From NCBI GenBank assembly GCA_036897485.1, contig JAYMTF010000219.1, positions 1 through 44,406 on the forward strand: DNA of 44,406 bases, in the 5' to 3' direction. This document shows positions 24,544 to 35,560 of the stretch, in pieces. The position numbers were made by a program, and so were the translations under genes. The notes under the pieces were generated by a model, which was not told the origin of the DNA, did not search any database, and saw only the letters and a list, made by a program, of their open reading frames with translations. The first letter of the stretch is position 1. The number at the start of each line of letters is the position of its first letter. The DNA is from Pelargonium nanum. Taxonomy: Eukaryota > Streptophyta > Magnoliopsida > Geraniales > Geraniaceae.

Positions 24544-24659
24544 TGTGCATTTGGATTCATTTGCTTCGGGTCGATGATAGATAAACTGATTAAATAGTTA
24601 ATGTGCATATAGATTCATTTGCTTCGGGTCGATGATAGATAAACTGTTGAACCAGCGGT
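24544..24659. repeat. 58-bp tandem direct duplication
   Basis: The segment beginning tgtgcat at 24544 recurs at 24602. A 35-base core, 24554-24588, is repeated at 24612-24646 without visible change. This near-identity contrasts with the degenerate minisatellite just upstream, so the duplication is probably recent. Confidence 0.9.
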
Positions 24660-25600
24660 TTCAGTTTAATCATTCCATCATGTTTTTTAAGGGGCCGGCC
24701 ATAAGCGGTGCGGGTCAAATAATTGAACACCCTACCTATAGTACCTTCTCATGAAAGTATGCGTTGTATCATAAAAAATGTATAGAGCTCAAGACACATC
24801 ACCGTACACCAAACAACGTTACACGAGGAAATAGAAGTATCTAGGTAAATACACGCATGTGAATAGACCCCCCAAAAATCAATCTCTATTGACCCATTGA
24901 TACTTATAGAAGGTCTAGTGTGTGTAAATTGGGAGTGGAGTCATTTGCGACCAAGCAATCAAGCTCTCCTCAAAAGCCTTGCCCGTACTTGTTCAAATCA
25001 AAGTGTTATCATTCATGTATTGATCTCCAGCTTTTCACACAGGAGATCTACTTACAATGATATGCAGTGCAATCCTTCAAAATATGCAATAGCAAGAGAA
25101 GTTGCATGAAGAAAGTGTTGTTAGTTGTTAACTACAAGAGGCTTATTATTAGAAAAAGAAGCAACTTTACACTACATGATTTGAAGTTGAACAGTGACAA
25201 AACACCAACAAGTACAATCAATACAAAGGCAACAACAGTGGAAGTGTCATTTTCCATAATATCTAAAAAATACAATACATGAATAGACTAAAGAGTAGAT
25301 GGGACCTACAAAATAAATAAAAAATACATGCCATAGCCATTGCAATTGCTATTGCAATAAGCAAATACTAATATTCTGTTGAAACAGAAACAGGATCTCC
25401 AGGACCCTAGTCCTCTGCAATTTTATAATTCAGTTGCTTCCTGCACCAAGTTTCATTACAAAAACTGTATATATTTGTAGTATAAAATATGTTTATATTA
25501 CCAATGAATGATGAAGTCATGACACGACTATACTAAATTACAAACCACAAGCACTGTTACTAGTTTACTACTACAAGTAGAGCCTAAAATTCCAATGCAT
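24660..25600. other. Intergenic, no gene recognised
   Basis: Mixed-composition DNA. The plus-strand frames of about 70 codons (24897-25109, 25067-25282) show no family motif and no splice-linked continuation that I can see. Confidence 0.45.
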
Positions 25601-25636
25601 CATACAGATACAGCTCAGCTGGGGAGACTTTGAGAT

Positions 25637-25690
25637 TGCAGAGCAAAACAGAGCAGAACAGAGCAGAGCAGAGCAAAACAGAGCAGCTGC
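25637..25690. repeat. AGAGCA-type simple repeat upstream of the G-gamma gene
   Basis: Repeated cagagcaaaa/cagagcag words over about 50 bases, ending in the palindrome GAGCAGCTGCTC. It lies about 1.2 kb upstream of the G-gamma start codon. Confidence 0.8.
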
Positions 25691-26001
25691 TCTATCACTA
25701 CCACTACTGCAGCAAAATGGAAAAACCTTGTAGCTCTCAAATCAGATCAGAAACTCAGATCAGATTCAAAGGTTGTAAATAGCAATAGCTATAGCAATAG
25801 GAGCAGTGTGCCATCACTCACTCACTCTCCACATTCACAGAAACAGCAGCAGAGTATTGAATCAAATCTTGTAAAAAGGTTAGTTTCATCAAAAGATTAC
25901 CCATTTTGTTTCTTTTACGTCTCAAATTCAGGGCTCAACCATCCCTTCTAAATACCAAACAAACACAAGAAAGTTCAATTTTCTCACTCCTACGCAACGG
26001 T

Positions 26002-26871
26002 CACGTGCGCTCCACATAAAAAAGAAAAAAAGATTTACTGTCGAGTGAGTGAGTGAGTGCGTTTGCTCTGTTTTACTCTGTTTCACTTTCTCTGTTTTCT
26101 ACTTGCTTAACCCAACTGAAAAACACAAAAACCATCCCAAAATACAATCGAACTAAAAAATTTGTGAATTGGGTTTCGTGGGCAAAAGAAAAAATAAAGA
26201 AAGTTGCAGGCTTTTTTTCTTTTTCTTTTTCTTCACTGCCGTCTTTACCACCATGATTATACATTATTATTTGAAACTTTGTAACCAGACAACATTAGGA
26301 TTTGAAGATGGTTATTATTTGAAATAAAAATGGGTTGGTTTCTGGGTACACTGTTGTAGCTACTAGTCACCACCTCATTTATCATGTATGTACTCTGTTT
26401 CTGCCATGCCCTTGTCTCTGTCTCTGCTCCTCCTCACCCTTTACCTCTGCTCTGCCATTTACTACTCTCACTAGTACTATTTTCTTTTTCTTTTAAAAAA
26501 AAGCTCTCAGAGCCTTGTTCTGGGTACTGGGTAGTAATTGTAAATCGTAATTATCCCTGTCAGAGAACCTAATTACTGCTTCTGTCACAAAAAAGAAAAA
26601 AAAAATTGTACACCATATTCACACACCCAACCATATACTTGCCTTCTCTTGTTTGTCACTTACTGCTGTGAAGTGTGAACTCTACTAGAAGAGTTCTTTC
26701 TCAGCCATTAGAGCTCTCTCTACTCTGCCACTGCTTCCTCTGTCTCAATATTTCTTCTTTAGGCCAGAGACAGAGCATTTCAAGCTTTTTTTTACCGTTG
26801 AGCAGCAGCTGCAGTTTGTACGTACTGGACGGAGCAAGAAGACAACAAGAAACTGCAGACCAGCTTTTAAA
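26002..26871 (+). promoter_or_regulatory. Promoter and leader region of the G-gamma gene
   Basis: A G-box CACGTG lies at 26002-26007, followed by (GAGT)n at about 26044-26058 and long pyrimidine-rich tracts at 26380-26480 and 26640-26780, typical of a plant 5' leader. The transcription start is not determined. Several short upstream ATG frames exist (for example 26675), so upstream-ORF control is possible but unproven. Confidence 0.4.
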
Positions 26872-28483
26872 ATGGCTGTTCCGTCCGGTTACTCCACTTC
26901 GGTGCCTTCCCTGCCGCCGCCGCGTCCCAAGTCGCCGCCGGAGTACCCGGATTTGTACGGCAAGAGGCGAGAAACGGCCAAGGTTCAGATGCTCGAGCGA
27001 GAGATTGGGTTTCTTGAGGTGGGTCTTGCTTAAAATTTAGATTCTTTTTATTTTATTGGAATTCGGCGATTTTAATGGCTGCATGTTTTTTTCCCAAATG
27101 TTCTTGCTGTCTGAAGATTTTCTCAGAAAATTTTGGGGTTTTGATCAAAGGAGAGATCTTGGGACTGTTGTATTGAGTTTGGGAACAGAGCAGAACAGAA
27201 TATGCACACAATTAGAAACGGATGGTGGAGTGAAAATTACACTATCTGATTCTGATTTCTGATTTTGATTTGTTGTTACAAATGATAGATGATAGATCCT
27301 CATACTCTGGTTTTTTACTGGGAATCTAAATCTATGGAGTTTGGAGCTAAAATGTGGTCCCAAATATGATTAACAAGGAATCTGTGTTGTGATTAAATTT
27401 AATCCCACCACTTTATGTCTGTATTTTACTCATTAAAATAGTAGTGATCCTCTGAATTTCACATTATAATAGTACAAAATCTTGCACATATAGCTGGTTG
27501 CAGACTTGCAGCCCAGTTTAAAACCATATTTGTGGGATTTTGCTTGTTTTTTTAATCTTCCTCATTGAAAGGACTAAGTAGGGTCCTTCCATGTGAGCAG
27601 GAGGAGCTGAAATCTGTGGATAGCCTTGAACCTGCTTCTAGATGTTGCAAAGAGTATGTTTCCATAACAATTTCACTGCTACATTCTAGTTCTAATATGT
27701 TAGGTTTTTAGTATATCCGGTCGAATGATTTTGTTGAAAACTGCATTGTCTCAGGGTGTCTGATTTTGTGGTGGCAAATGCCGATCCTCTAATACCTACG
27801 TAAGAATGTACTTATGGAATTTTGTCCCGTTGAGTTTTGATACAACTTGGATCTTGATCCTAACATGATTTCTATGTGAAGCAGAAACAGAAAGAATCGT
27901 AGGTCCTGTCGCTTCTGGAAGTGGCTTTGGTAAGTATGCTTGCTTTCATGCTCCGTAGCGAGTTTAGCATTAGTTTTGGAGTGTCATTGTTGAAGCAAGT
28001 TTGGTTGATTTTAGTCTATTATGAGACTTCCCATTATAACACTTGTTCACCTTTTTTTGCAGCGGGAGTTCATGTTTCAACTTCTCGTGGATCTGTTGTG
28101 GCTGCTGTTGTACAGAATGCTCGTGCCGTCCACAAATGCCACGATGCAGAAACTGCTGTAAATGCCTCAGCAAGCCATGTAGTTGTTCATGTTCGTGTAG
28201 TTGTCCATCGTGTAGTTGTCCGTCCTGTTTTAGCTGTTCGAAACCCAAATGCCCATCTTGCTCTTGCTCTTGCCCATGCCCGAGCTTAAATTGCTTTAGG
28301 AAGTCGTCGTGCAGCAGCAATTGTTGCAGCTGCCGGTTACCTTCTTGCCCGGATTGCTCTTGCTGCTGCGGTTGGAGTTGGAGATGCTGTTGGCCTAAAT
28401 GCCCGACTAAGCGTCCAAAGGTACGCCTTTGTTGCAGTTGTAAAAGAACATGCTGTAATCCTTGCTCATGTCTATGTTTTTAG
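26872..28483 (+). CDS. GG3: Heterotrimeric G protein gamma subunit, cysteine-rich type C (AGG3/GS3/DEP1 family)
   Basis: Five coding exons, 26872-27018, 27601-27653, 27755-27799, 27885-27929 and 28063-28483, encode 236 residues (Arabidopsis AGG3 is about 250). Residues 1-25 are Pro/Ser-rich. Residues 28-85 are the G-gamma-like coiled coil (YGKRRETAKVQMLEREIGFL, EELKSVDSLEPASRCCKE, then VSDFVVANADPLIP), which pairs with G-beta at the plasma membrane. A basic/Trp segment (RRSCRFWKWLC) leads into a tail of 141 residues with 48 cysteines by my count, mostly CS, CP and CC pairs. In rice and Arabidopsis this class controls seed and organ size, and tail truncations change the effect; here the tail is open to a stop at 28481-28483. 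Only the tail exon is a long frame. The gene is convergent with the subtilase. Confidence 0.93.
28178..28230 (+). repeat. In-frame short repeats within the cysteine-rich tail
   Basis: TGTAGTTGT occurs at 28178, 28196 and 28211, embedded in tgt-cca/tcg units spaced by multiples of three, and encodes the CSC/CPSC run. The DNA is built for slippage that adds or removes cysteine pairs without shifting frame. Confidence 0.8.
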
Positions 28484-29274
28484 TGCAATACTTTCGCAAA
28501 CGAACTCCATGATGAAGTCTTGTTCTTGAACATGCCATTACTGTTGTATAGTCTTCTTCTTTTTGTCGACGAGCGCATGCTTTTAACAGCACAGCCAAAA
28601 TCATTTTAGGCGCAAAAGTTTGGATGCTATATCATATCAAGAATTGTCTTGTAGTTGGTTCAAATTGTGTTGAAAAACTGAAACTGTTGAGGGTTCATGT
28701 GAACAAATAATGATCGTAGTCTAAAGTGAATTGATAGTGGTTGGGAGTTTTGGAGTGTATTGGTTTTGTCTTCGTCCTTGTTAGACTCCTGTGACTTGGA
28801 GTGTATTCATTTTTGTTGTCTCGCTTCCTGGCTGTATCTGCGATTCAATTTATCCATAAATTGTGATCAGACCCGTCTTCTTCGACTAGTAAGAAGACTA
28901 GCAAATTCTCATCTTTTGATTCAAATTCGCAATTGTTCAACACTTAAAGTAATTCAAATACTAGTTTTGGGCTTATAGTTCACATTTTGAGGTCAAAGCC
29001 CAAATGTATCAAAGGAAGAAGTTGGAACTTAAGGGAAGGATATATTTCTTCATTTGTTGTGTCAATGTATTACATTATCTTAGGATCATCACATCACAGA
29101 AATGCAAATTTGCAAATACCAAACTTTCCAGCGTACAATACAACACCATCTTCTGGCTTGCCTTGCTTTTTTCAATGCCTAGAAGACAAAACATACACTA
29201 AAAACTCTCGTGTCCGGCTTTGCGAACAGCTTCTGAGGCACAGCAACGGTTCGGGTCATTCTTAAATTAGTTGC
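28484..29274. other. Convergent intergenic region between the G-gamma gene and the subtilase
   Basis: It contains the two 3'-UTRs. The frames at 28760-29265 have no recognisable motif and I take them as chance. Confidence 0.55.
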
Positions 29275-31876
29275 TTAGTTCGTCAGTTGCGTCCATGCAA
29301 AAGCAACAGGGCTCCTAACTTGGTGCTCCGCATTGCTCCACTCGATCGTCCCGAATTCTGACTTTCCCATCAAGTTTGCGCCTTTCTTCGCCACGAATGT
29401 CACCGTGTACCTCTTCTTCTCCCCGACATTTTTAAACACAAGCCTTGTGGGCTTCACCGTCACTGCCACCGTTGGTGGGGCACTCGTGGCTACTGTGTAT
29501 TCAGATCCGGCAGCTCCCACATTGGTCAATTCTCGGGTGTATCGTACTACCCTCTTGCTCCCAAACAAGACTGAGAATGACGGGTAGTTGAGCGCACCAG
29601 GGTCGGAGAACTTCCTAGAGCAGGTAACATTGTGACGCTTGACGATGGTTTGCACGTGGTCGAGGGTGTATCCCATCGAGCACAAGAACATAATGTATTG
29701 TTGGGTTGAGATGTCGTAAACGAGACCCGGGGAGAGGGCCTTCTGTGGGTCCACATGGCCGGAGCCATGCGCCCATGGGTTGGAGAGTGAACCGTCCGTG
29801 GCATCCCGGAGGGGCGACTTGGTGTTGTCATTGTTGTAGGCTGTGGTCATGAGTGCGGATTTGATTGCGCTTGGGCTCCAATCCGGATGCGCTGCTTTCA
29901 GCAACGCGGCTACACCACTGATGTGGGGGCACGACATGGACGTACCTGAAACAACATTAAAATCAACCATGTTATTGTCAATTGTTGTCACAAACTCAAC
30001 TCGACTCAACCTGACTCGTACTTGTAAATTCAAATGCCCAACTGTCAAGCACCGGTTTCATAATGTCACGAGACAATTCTTGCAAAACCTACCTGATTCC
30101 CAAGAATGACAAAAATGGCATGCTCTATCTACCCCAACTACCTAATTTTTCCAGCGCTGTTTTTAATGATTTTTGTTACTGTAAATGGTACTAAGACATC
30201 AATAATTGAAATGTAGCCGTTACCATACCTGACATGATATTGAATTGCGTCTTCCTTGTATCCTTCTCCAGCCCAGTGGGCCCAATGGCCTCCGACCATC
30301 CTGCCAGAATGTTCACTCCGGGCCCAATCAAGTCAGGCTTCAAGATCTCCGGCGTCACCAGATTCGGCCCTCGAGAGCTAAACGCCGCCACTACCGGCGA
30401 CGGCCGTACATTCAGCACCGTCCCGCCGAAGCTAATCACGGCCGTTGGATTTGGGTCAGTCAAGACGTATTCTCTGATCTTGTCCCCGGCCTTCTTCCCC
30501 ACCGCCACCTCCGGCATGAGGTGGCTGTCCGCCACCAGCTCCTCACCGCTCGCGGCTGTGTTGGCTAGAATCATCCCGACGCCGCCGGCGTCGCGCACCA
30601 CCTGGCCCTTCTCCACGCGCGGGTTGATTCCCCTGTCGCAGATCACCACCTTCCCGCGGACCACCGCCGGGTCCAGCGAGCCGGGCAAGCACATGGTGCT
30701 GCTCGAAGTGAGATTTGAGGATTTGTCGTAGACTAGGCCCACCGGCTTGGCTCCCATTCCTTGGCCGCTGTAAAGCGAGACTCCGGTGAATTTGACATTG
30801 TTACCGAGCAAAGCGAAAGCAGGGAAATCCCGGTCCAAAGTTCCGGCTCCAACGGTCATGATCCAAGGAGCCACATTGGCCAGAGAGGCTTTGTTAGGCC
30901 CACTGTTACCAGCCGAACAGGAGACGAAAATGCCCCTCTCCACGGCGGAGAAAGCTCCGATGGCGATGGTGTCGCGGTAATACGGCGCAGACCCTCCGCC
31001 GAGCGACATGGAGAGGACGTCGACGCCGTCGTTGATGGCCCGATCCATACCAGCAAGTATATCAGACCCGAAACAGCCAGTACTCCAACAAACCTTGTAG
31101 GCGGCGACGCGCGCGTGCGTGGCCATCCCACGCGCTGTCCCGCTCGCGTAGCCGAGGAGGCTGGCGTTCGCCACGTGCGCACCCGCGGCGGTGCTGGCCG
31201 TGTGAGTGCCGTGGCCGTCCACATCGCGTGGCGAATCCGCCTCCTTCGGCTTCTTCAGGTAGCTCCCGCCGGAGGCCATCTGGTAGCCTTTGGAAAATCT
31301 CCGAGCACCAATCAGCTTCTTGTTACACATCTTGGGGCTAAAATCAGCCGCCGACTCGCACTCGCCCTTCCATCTCGCCGGGATCTCGGACATCCCCGAG
31401 TCATCGAAGCTCTTCGACCCGGGCCAGACTCCAGTATCGAGCACACCAACGATAACATCGCGAGGAGCTTGATTCAAACCCTGAGTGCTCCCATGACCGT
31501 TCCACAACCCGAACTCGGTGTCGATGCCGAGAAACTCGGGGGTGCGGGTAGTGTGGAGGTTGTAGACGGTTTCTTCGTAAACGCCGATAACGGAATCGGA
31601 TTGGCGGAGAGCCTCGGCCTGGTCCGGATCGAGAGAGGCCGCGAAGCCGTGGTAGGCGTCAGTGTAGGTGTAGAGGAGCGAGTTCTGATCGGACGACAGA
31701 GAGTGGAGGCTAGAGGAGTACCAGTCGTGGTGGGTGGCGAAGGAGCTAGGCTTGTCGCTGTGCTTCATGTGAACTATGTAGGTCCGTTTGTTCGTGGTCT
31801 CCGCAAGGAGGCATGGAAAGAGAAGGACAATTGAGAAGAAGAAAGAGGACAAAGCCATGGAGGAAATGGAGCCCAT
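29275..31876 (-). CDS. Subtilisin-like serine protease, SBT1.8 type
   Basis: Two exons, 31876-30229 and 29945-29275, encode 772 residues, usual for plant subtilases. Residues 1-25 are a signal peptide, about 32-112 the I9 propeptide ([14 protein letters not shown] to [11 protein letters not shown]). The catalytic domain carries D147 (VLDTGV), H222 ([10 protein letters not shown]), oxyanion N324 (SAGNSGP) and S552 (GTSMSCPH). A protease-associated domain is inserted at about 370-480, and a C-terminal fibronectin-III-like domain follows. Near-continuous resemblance to Arabidopsis SBT1.8 (At2g05920), recalled from memory, includes [15 protein letters not shown] and [18 protein letters not shown]. 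The enzyme should be secreted to the apoplast. The 283-base intron splits the Gly codon two residues before the catalytic Ser, so reading through it gives a false end (MSGMVTATF). Exon 1 is visibly G+C-rich. An alternative start at Met7 is possible. Confidence 0.95.
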
Positions 31877-34330
31877 GGCTGCTACTGCTGAAACTGAAAA
31901 TTGAAAACAAAATGAAAATTATCAGAGAGTGAAGTGGGAGTGTAATTAAATAGTGAGAATCGAAGAAGAAGGAGACATTGGTGAAGTGTCAGAGGAGGAT
32001 ACAAGGAAGATGGAGAGAAGTGATGGTCGGGGTTATAAGCATGTTGGGGTCTGAAACAGGGCATGTACTTGCTTTCTTATTACTTTTGTACCACCGTCGG
32101 TGACTATTCTTTTTCTTTCTTGTTTGTTTATGTTTTGATAGAAAATAATGATGGAGAATTTTATTTTTGATTTTGAAGTAACTTCTTTTTCTAACTGTTC
32201 TCTGGCGTGAGCTGTGAAAACTGGTAAAAGCCGCTTGCTTTTTCTTTTTAGCTTTGTGCTTCGTTGGTGTTTTCATTGTGACTGAAACATCAAACTTTAG
32301 TTATTTGCCACTGAAATATAACAAATATCAATATGATTAAACTTTCACGTTCTATTCCAAAAATATAATGATATAGTCCATTGTTATAGCTACACATAGA
32401 TACACGAATTTTTTATGTAATACATATATTTATAAGCGGTTTAAATCTTTTTGGTTTCTCGTCTAAAAGGATTAAGATTGTTCCAAGCAAATAGCTTGCT
32501 TTCAAAGAATTTGAAGACGCACATGAGAACAACTCACCGATGTTAAACTTGTTACTAAGAATAAAAAGCTTAGTGATGAGCTCAATTTGATCTTAAAACA
32601 AAGGAATATGTTTTGGAATTGTAATTTGGGGATGTAGTGACTCTTGTGGACACAAAATTTTCAAGTTCTTCCACTTCAAATCAAAAAGTAGAGCTTCTAA
32701 AAATGAGGAGGTGAATTCCTAAATGAGACTAGAGAATTGACCGTGAAAGAAAAATATATTGAGCATTGCACCTAATACCACGAGATTTGTGAAGCATTCT
32801 TGTTATGAGGTAAAAAGAGCTTCGTGAGACCAAACTTTCGGGTTCTAATGCTTTTCACCCATAATATTTTTTAAATAAAAAATATTTAATTTGCATATTT
32901 GTGGGTGAAGCATATTATAAAAGTAACATAGAGGTCTTTCACCTCTAAAACCTTGTTTGGTAAGTATACATTCAACTTCAAGTTAGTTGTTATTCATTTT
33001 TTAAGCTACTTAAGTTGGTAGTCAGATTGACAAAAAAACAAACAAAAACTTATATTCACTTATCAAAATAAAACTGTGGTACGTTTCGTATCAAATATTT
33101 CTTCCCTAGCATTTCTAAATAACTTCAAGCTAATAATTTTTTGAAACTCGGCCTAAAAGATAGTATCAGATATCATTGTTAATAGGTCCAAACTTTCCCC
33201 CCAAACTTGTTAACCCAATATGAGGGCTTCAATGAAGTTTAGAAAGTGGCTAAAAATGTAATTGTCATGCAAGAAATTATGAACTCCATGCCCAATAGGG
33301 TAAGGAGTAAAAGCTCCATAGTCATGAATTAAGTTGAACCTTCAGAAAGCTCATGACATGAACGTTGGTCTAAAACTTTGTTATATCATGAATTGCATAA
33401 CCTCCACTTCCATCTCTTTCCTTTTAAATTAGGGACTCCCTCAAGATATCACTCCATCGAGAGGAATTAAGTAATTAAGAGACCCACTTCAAAAACAAAA
33501 TGAGATTGCCACTTTTTTTTCTTTTTTTTTTTGACAAAAGATTGCCACTTTAAGTGCTTTGGTGTGAAATAAACTCAAGAGCTCTTGTAATTTAGAGAGC
33601 CATAATTCAAATCTTGGTTTAGAAGTAATATACTATGCTCTTTAGACACCCACTTGTGGGTGCTGCTACTGTACACTTAAATGACTGTAACCGTATTACT
33701 AACTCTTTGTCTTGAAAATAAAAAAATGTAGATCATAAGTATTCTATACAAAGAAATTTAAAAGATAAAATGGAAAATATTTATCACCACAAAAATAAGT
33801 ATTTCCTGGTGTGAATTGTCAACAGATGAAGACAAAGGAACAACTGGAAACGCGTCATCGCTGCTATCCAGTTGAAATTGAGGTTTGTTTGTTTTCTGGG
33901 GATCGATCTTCAAAGAAAGCATGTACAGTGGTTCACATTACATAATATATCATACGAATTATTTGTGAAGGAATGGTCCAGAGAGAGACGCACGAATCAA
34001 TGTGAGTATATATGTGGATTTATGTAGGCGTTGCAATACCGGTTGACGTTGGTAAAATATGTAGCTACCTAGCTAGCTTGCATGTTGTAATGAAGGACAG
34101 TTGCTAATTAATGAACGATTATGTTATATTAATTGTGTTAGATGCCATTTCTCCAACCGCTTCACTTAATTTACCTTCTAATAATAAACCCAACTTATGG
34201 ATGAATCCATCGTGAATCATCACTTCATCCATTAATATTAAACCAATTACTTTTGTTACCAAAATTTGATATTTAAGACAATTCACACTAAAAAAAAAAA
34301 ATGGTTTTTGTTGATTGAGGAATTTGGTAA
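31877..34330. other. Subtilase promoter and gene-free A+T-rich DNA
   Basis: On the minus strand a TATA-like TTATAA lies at 32033-32038, about 160 bases upstream of the subtilase ATG. The rest (32280-34330) is A+T-rich with no coding frame or family motif; I see nothing else I can support. Confidence 0.5.
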
Positions 34331-35298
34331 CTAACTGTAGTTTAACGATGCTACTATTCCCAGCTTTGAGACTTTTTGTAGGTCACGTGATAAAGGATGT
34401 TCAACCGACGAAAGACAACTATAAGATTGGCGGCGACAACCAACGTCGCCCGACGGCGCCCATAATAATTGTGCGTGTCCAATGTTAACGGTAGACTCCG
34501 AGACCGCCGGCAACGATCAACGTCGCCCGATGCATTATGTGCGCGCTCATTGCCAACGTCTCTTGGAGGCGTCCAAAATTATTGTGCGAGCTCAACCAAA
34601 GTCAATCATCCATGCCAAACCAAATTCACTATTGGAAGCCCAAACCAAGAGAAGCCAAGCAACAAGCAAATAGAGAAGTTGTACACAGGTTGTCGTGACA
34701 ACGAGTGTACAACCAACCTTCTTTGGTTTCTCAAGCCTGCCCGCGAGTCCACCATGGCTGATGAACAAGGGGTGTCGTGACATCCTCATTTGTTGTCGCG
34801 ATAGCAAGTGCCCAGGCCTCCCATGCTTCTTCATGTCAGCACCGAAATTCAAGACCTCTTGTGTATATGGGTTGTTGCGTCAGCGACCCGTCCCCGATCA
34901 CTTTTGGCTTGTTTCTTTGCTCCAACGAAGTGTTCGACCCCCTGAGAAGTGTCAATGACCATTCTAAATATGTTTTCTACCATCGAGCTGCTCTAGAAGC
35001 TCTCTATCTCTTTGAGCAGTCTTGGCAACGTCTTAGCAATTTCGAAGTCTTAGAATGCTATCTCGCGAGGTAGAGGCTCCTAAGGTCATCGTTGTACGCC
35101 CCGGCGCACATGAAATGTATGAGAAAGGTTGGCCTCGCCCGACAACCGCGCGCGACGCGCCAAATTTTCATAACTCCTAGGCACTTAAGTGGGTCCCGCT
35201 TCGATTCCGGCCGATCACGTGATGTCACGTGGAACTAACTTGGAGCTAATATATATACTCTCTCTTAGTAAAAGAGAAGAATCTTCATTCTCTCATTT

Positions 35299-35336
<38 letters not shown>

Positions 35337-35560
35337 AGATCTCTCTCTTTAAAACACTCTTAAGAGTTTCGTGTATTTCGATCGAGATCTCATTCTCACA
35401 CCAGAGCGGCGTCTTAAAAACACCTCAGTTACCTCGTTCTTTGGTGCGTTTGTCACTGACAAATTCGACGCCTACGAACCTTAGCATTGGACGTCGACAT
35501 CAAACAAGAGAACTTGAGACGTTAAAAAAGGACCCAAACTTATTTTTTAATTTTCTTTTT
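34331..35560 (+). mobile_element. Probable LTR-retrotransposon remnant or solo LTR
   Basis: A block of about 1.2 kb with composition unlike its surroundings (G+C-rich, many cgtcgcccga-type words, for example at about 34441 and 34518). It has a promoter-like order: CACGTG at 35216-35221 and 35226-35231, TATATATA near 35250, and a CT tract from 35301. The following stretch (gtgcgtttgtcactgacaaa, gacgcctacgaaccttagca) resembles the R-U5 end of plant Ty3-type LTRs. No gag, protease or reverse transcriptase frame is present. Ends and target duplication could not be set. Confidence 0.35.
35301..35335. repeat. (CT)n microsatellite
   Basis: About 17 CT units, lying 50 bases downstream of a TATATATA motif inside the LTR-like block. 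Confidence 0.95.

Noticed and set aside
27921-28289. A 122-codon plus frame rich in Val/Ala/His
   Set aside because: Shadow of the cysteine-rich G-gamma exon in another frame, including intron sequence.
30761-31834. A 357-codon plus-strand open frame
   Set aside because: It is antisense to subtilase exon 1, which has all family motifs. G+C-rich coding DNA commonly leaves the opposite strand open; the frame shows no domain.
29275-31876. Possibility that the two subtilase frames are two genes or a pseudogene with a frameshift
   Set aside because: The interval has a GT donor and CAG acceptor, and joining them restores SGTSMSCPH in phase; a single spliced gene explains everything.
35190-35212. 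tRNA T-loop-like word (cgcttcgattccgg)
   Set aside because: No matching acceptor stem, anticodon arm or D-loop box at the right spacing.
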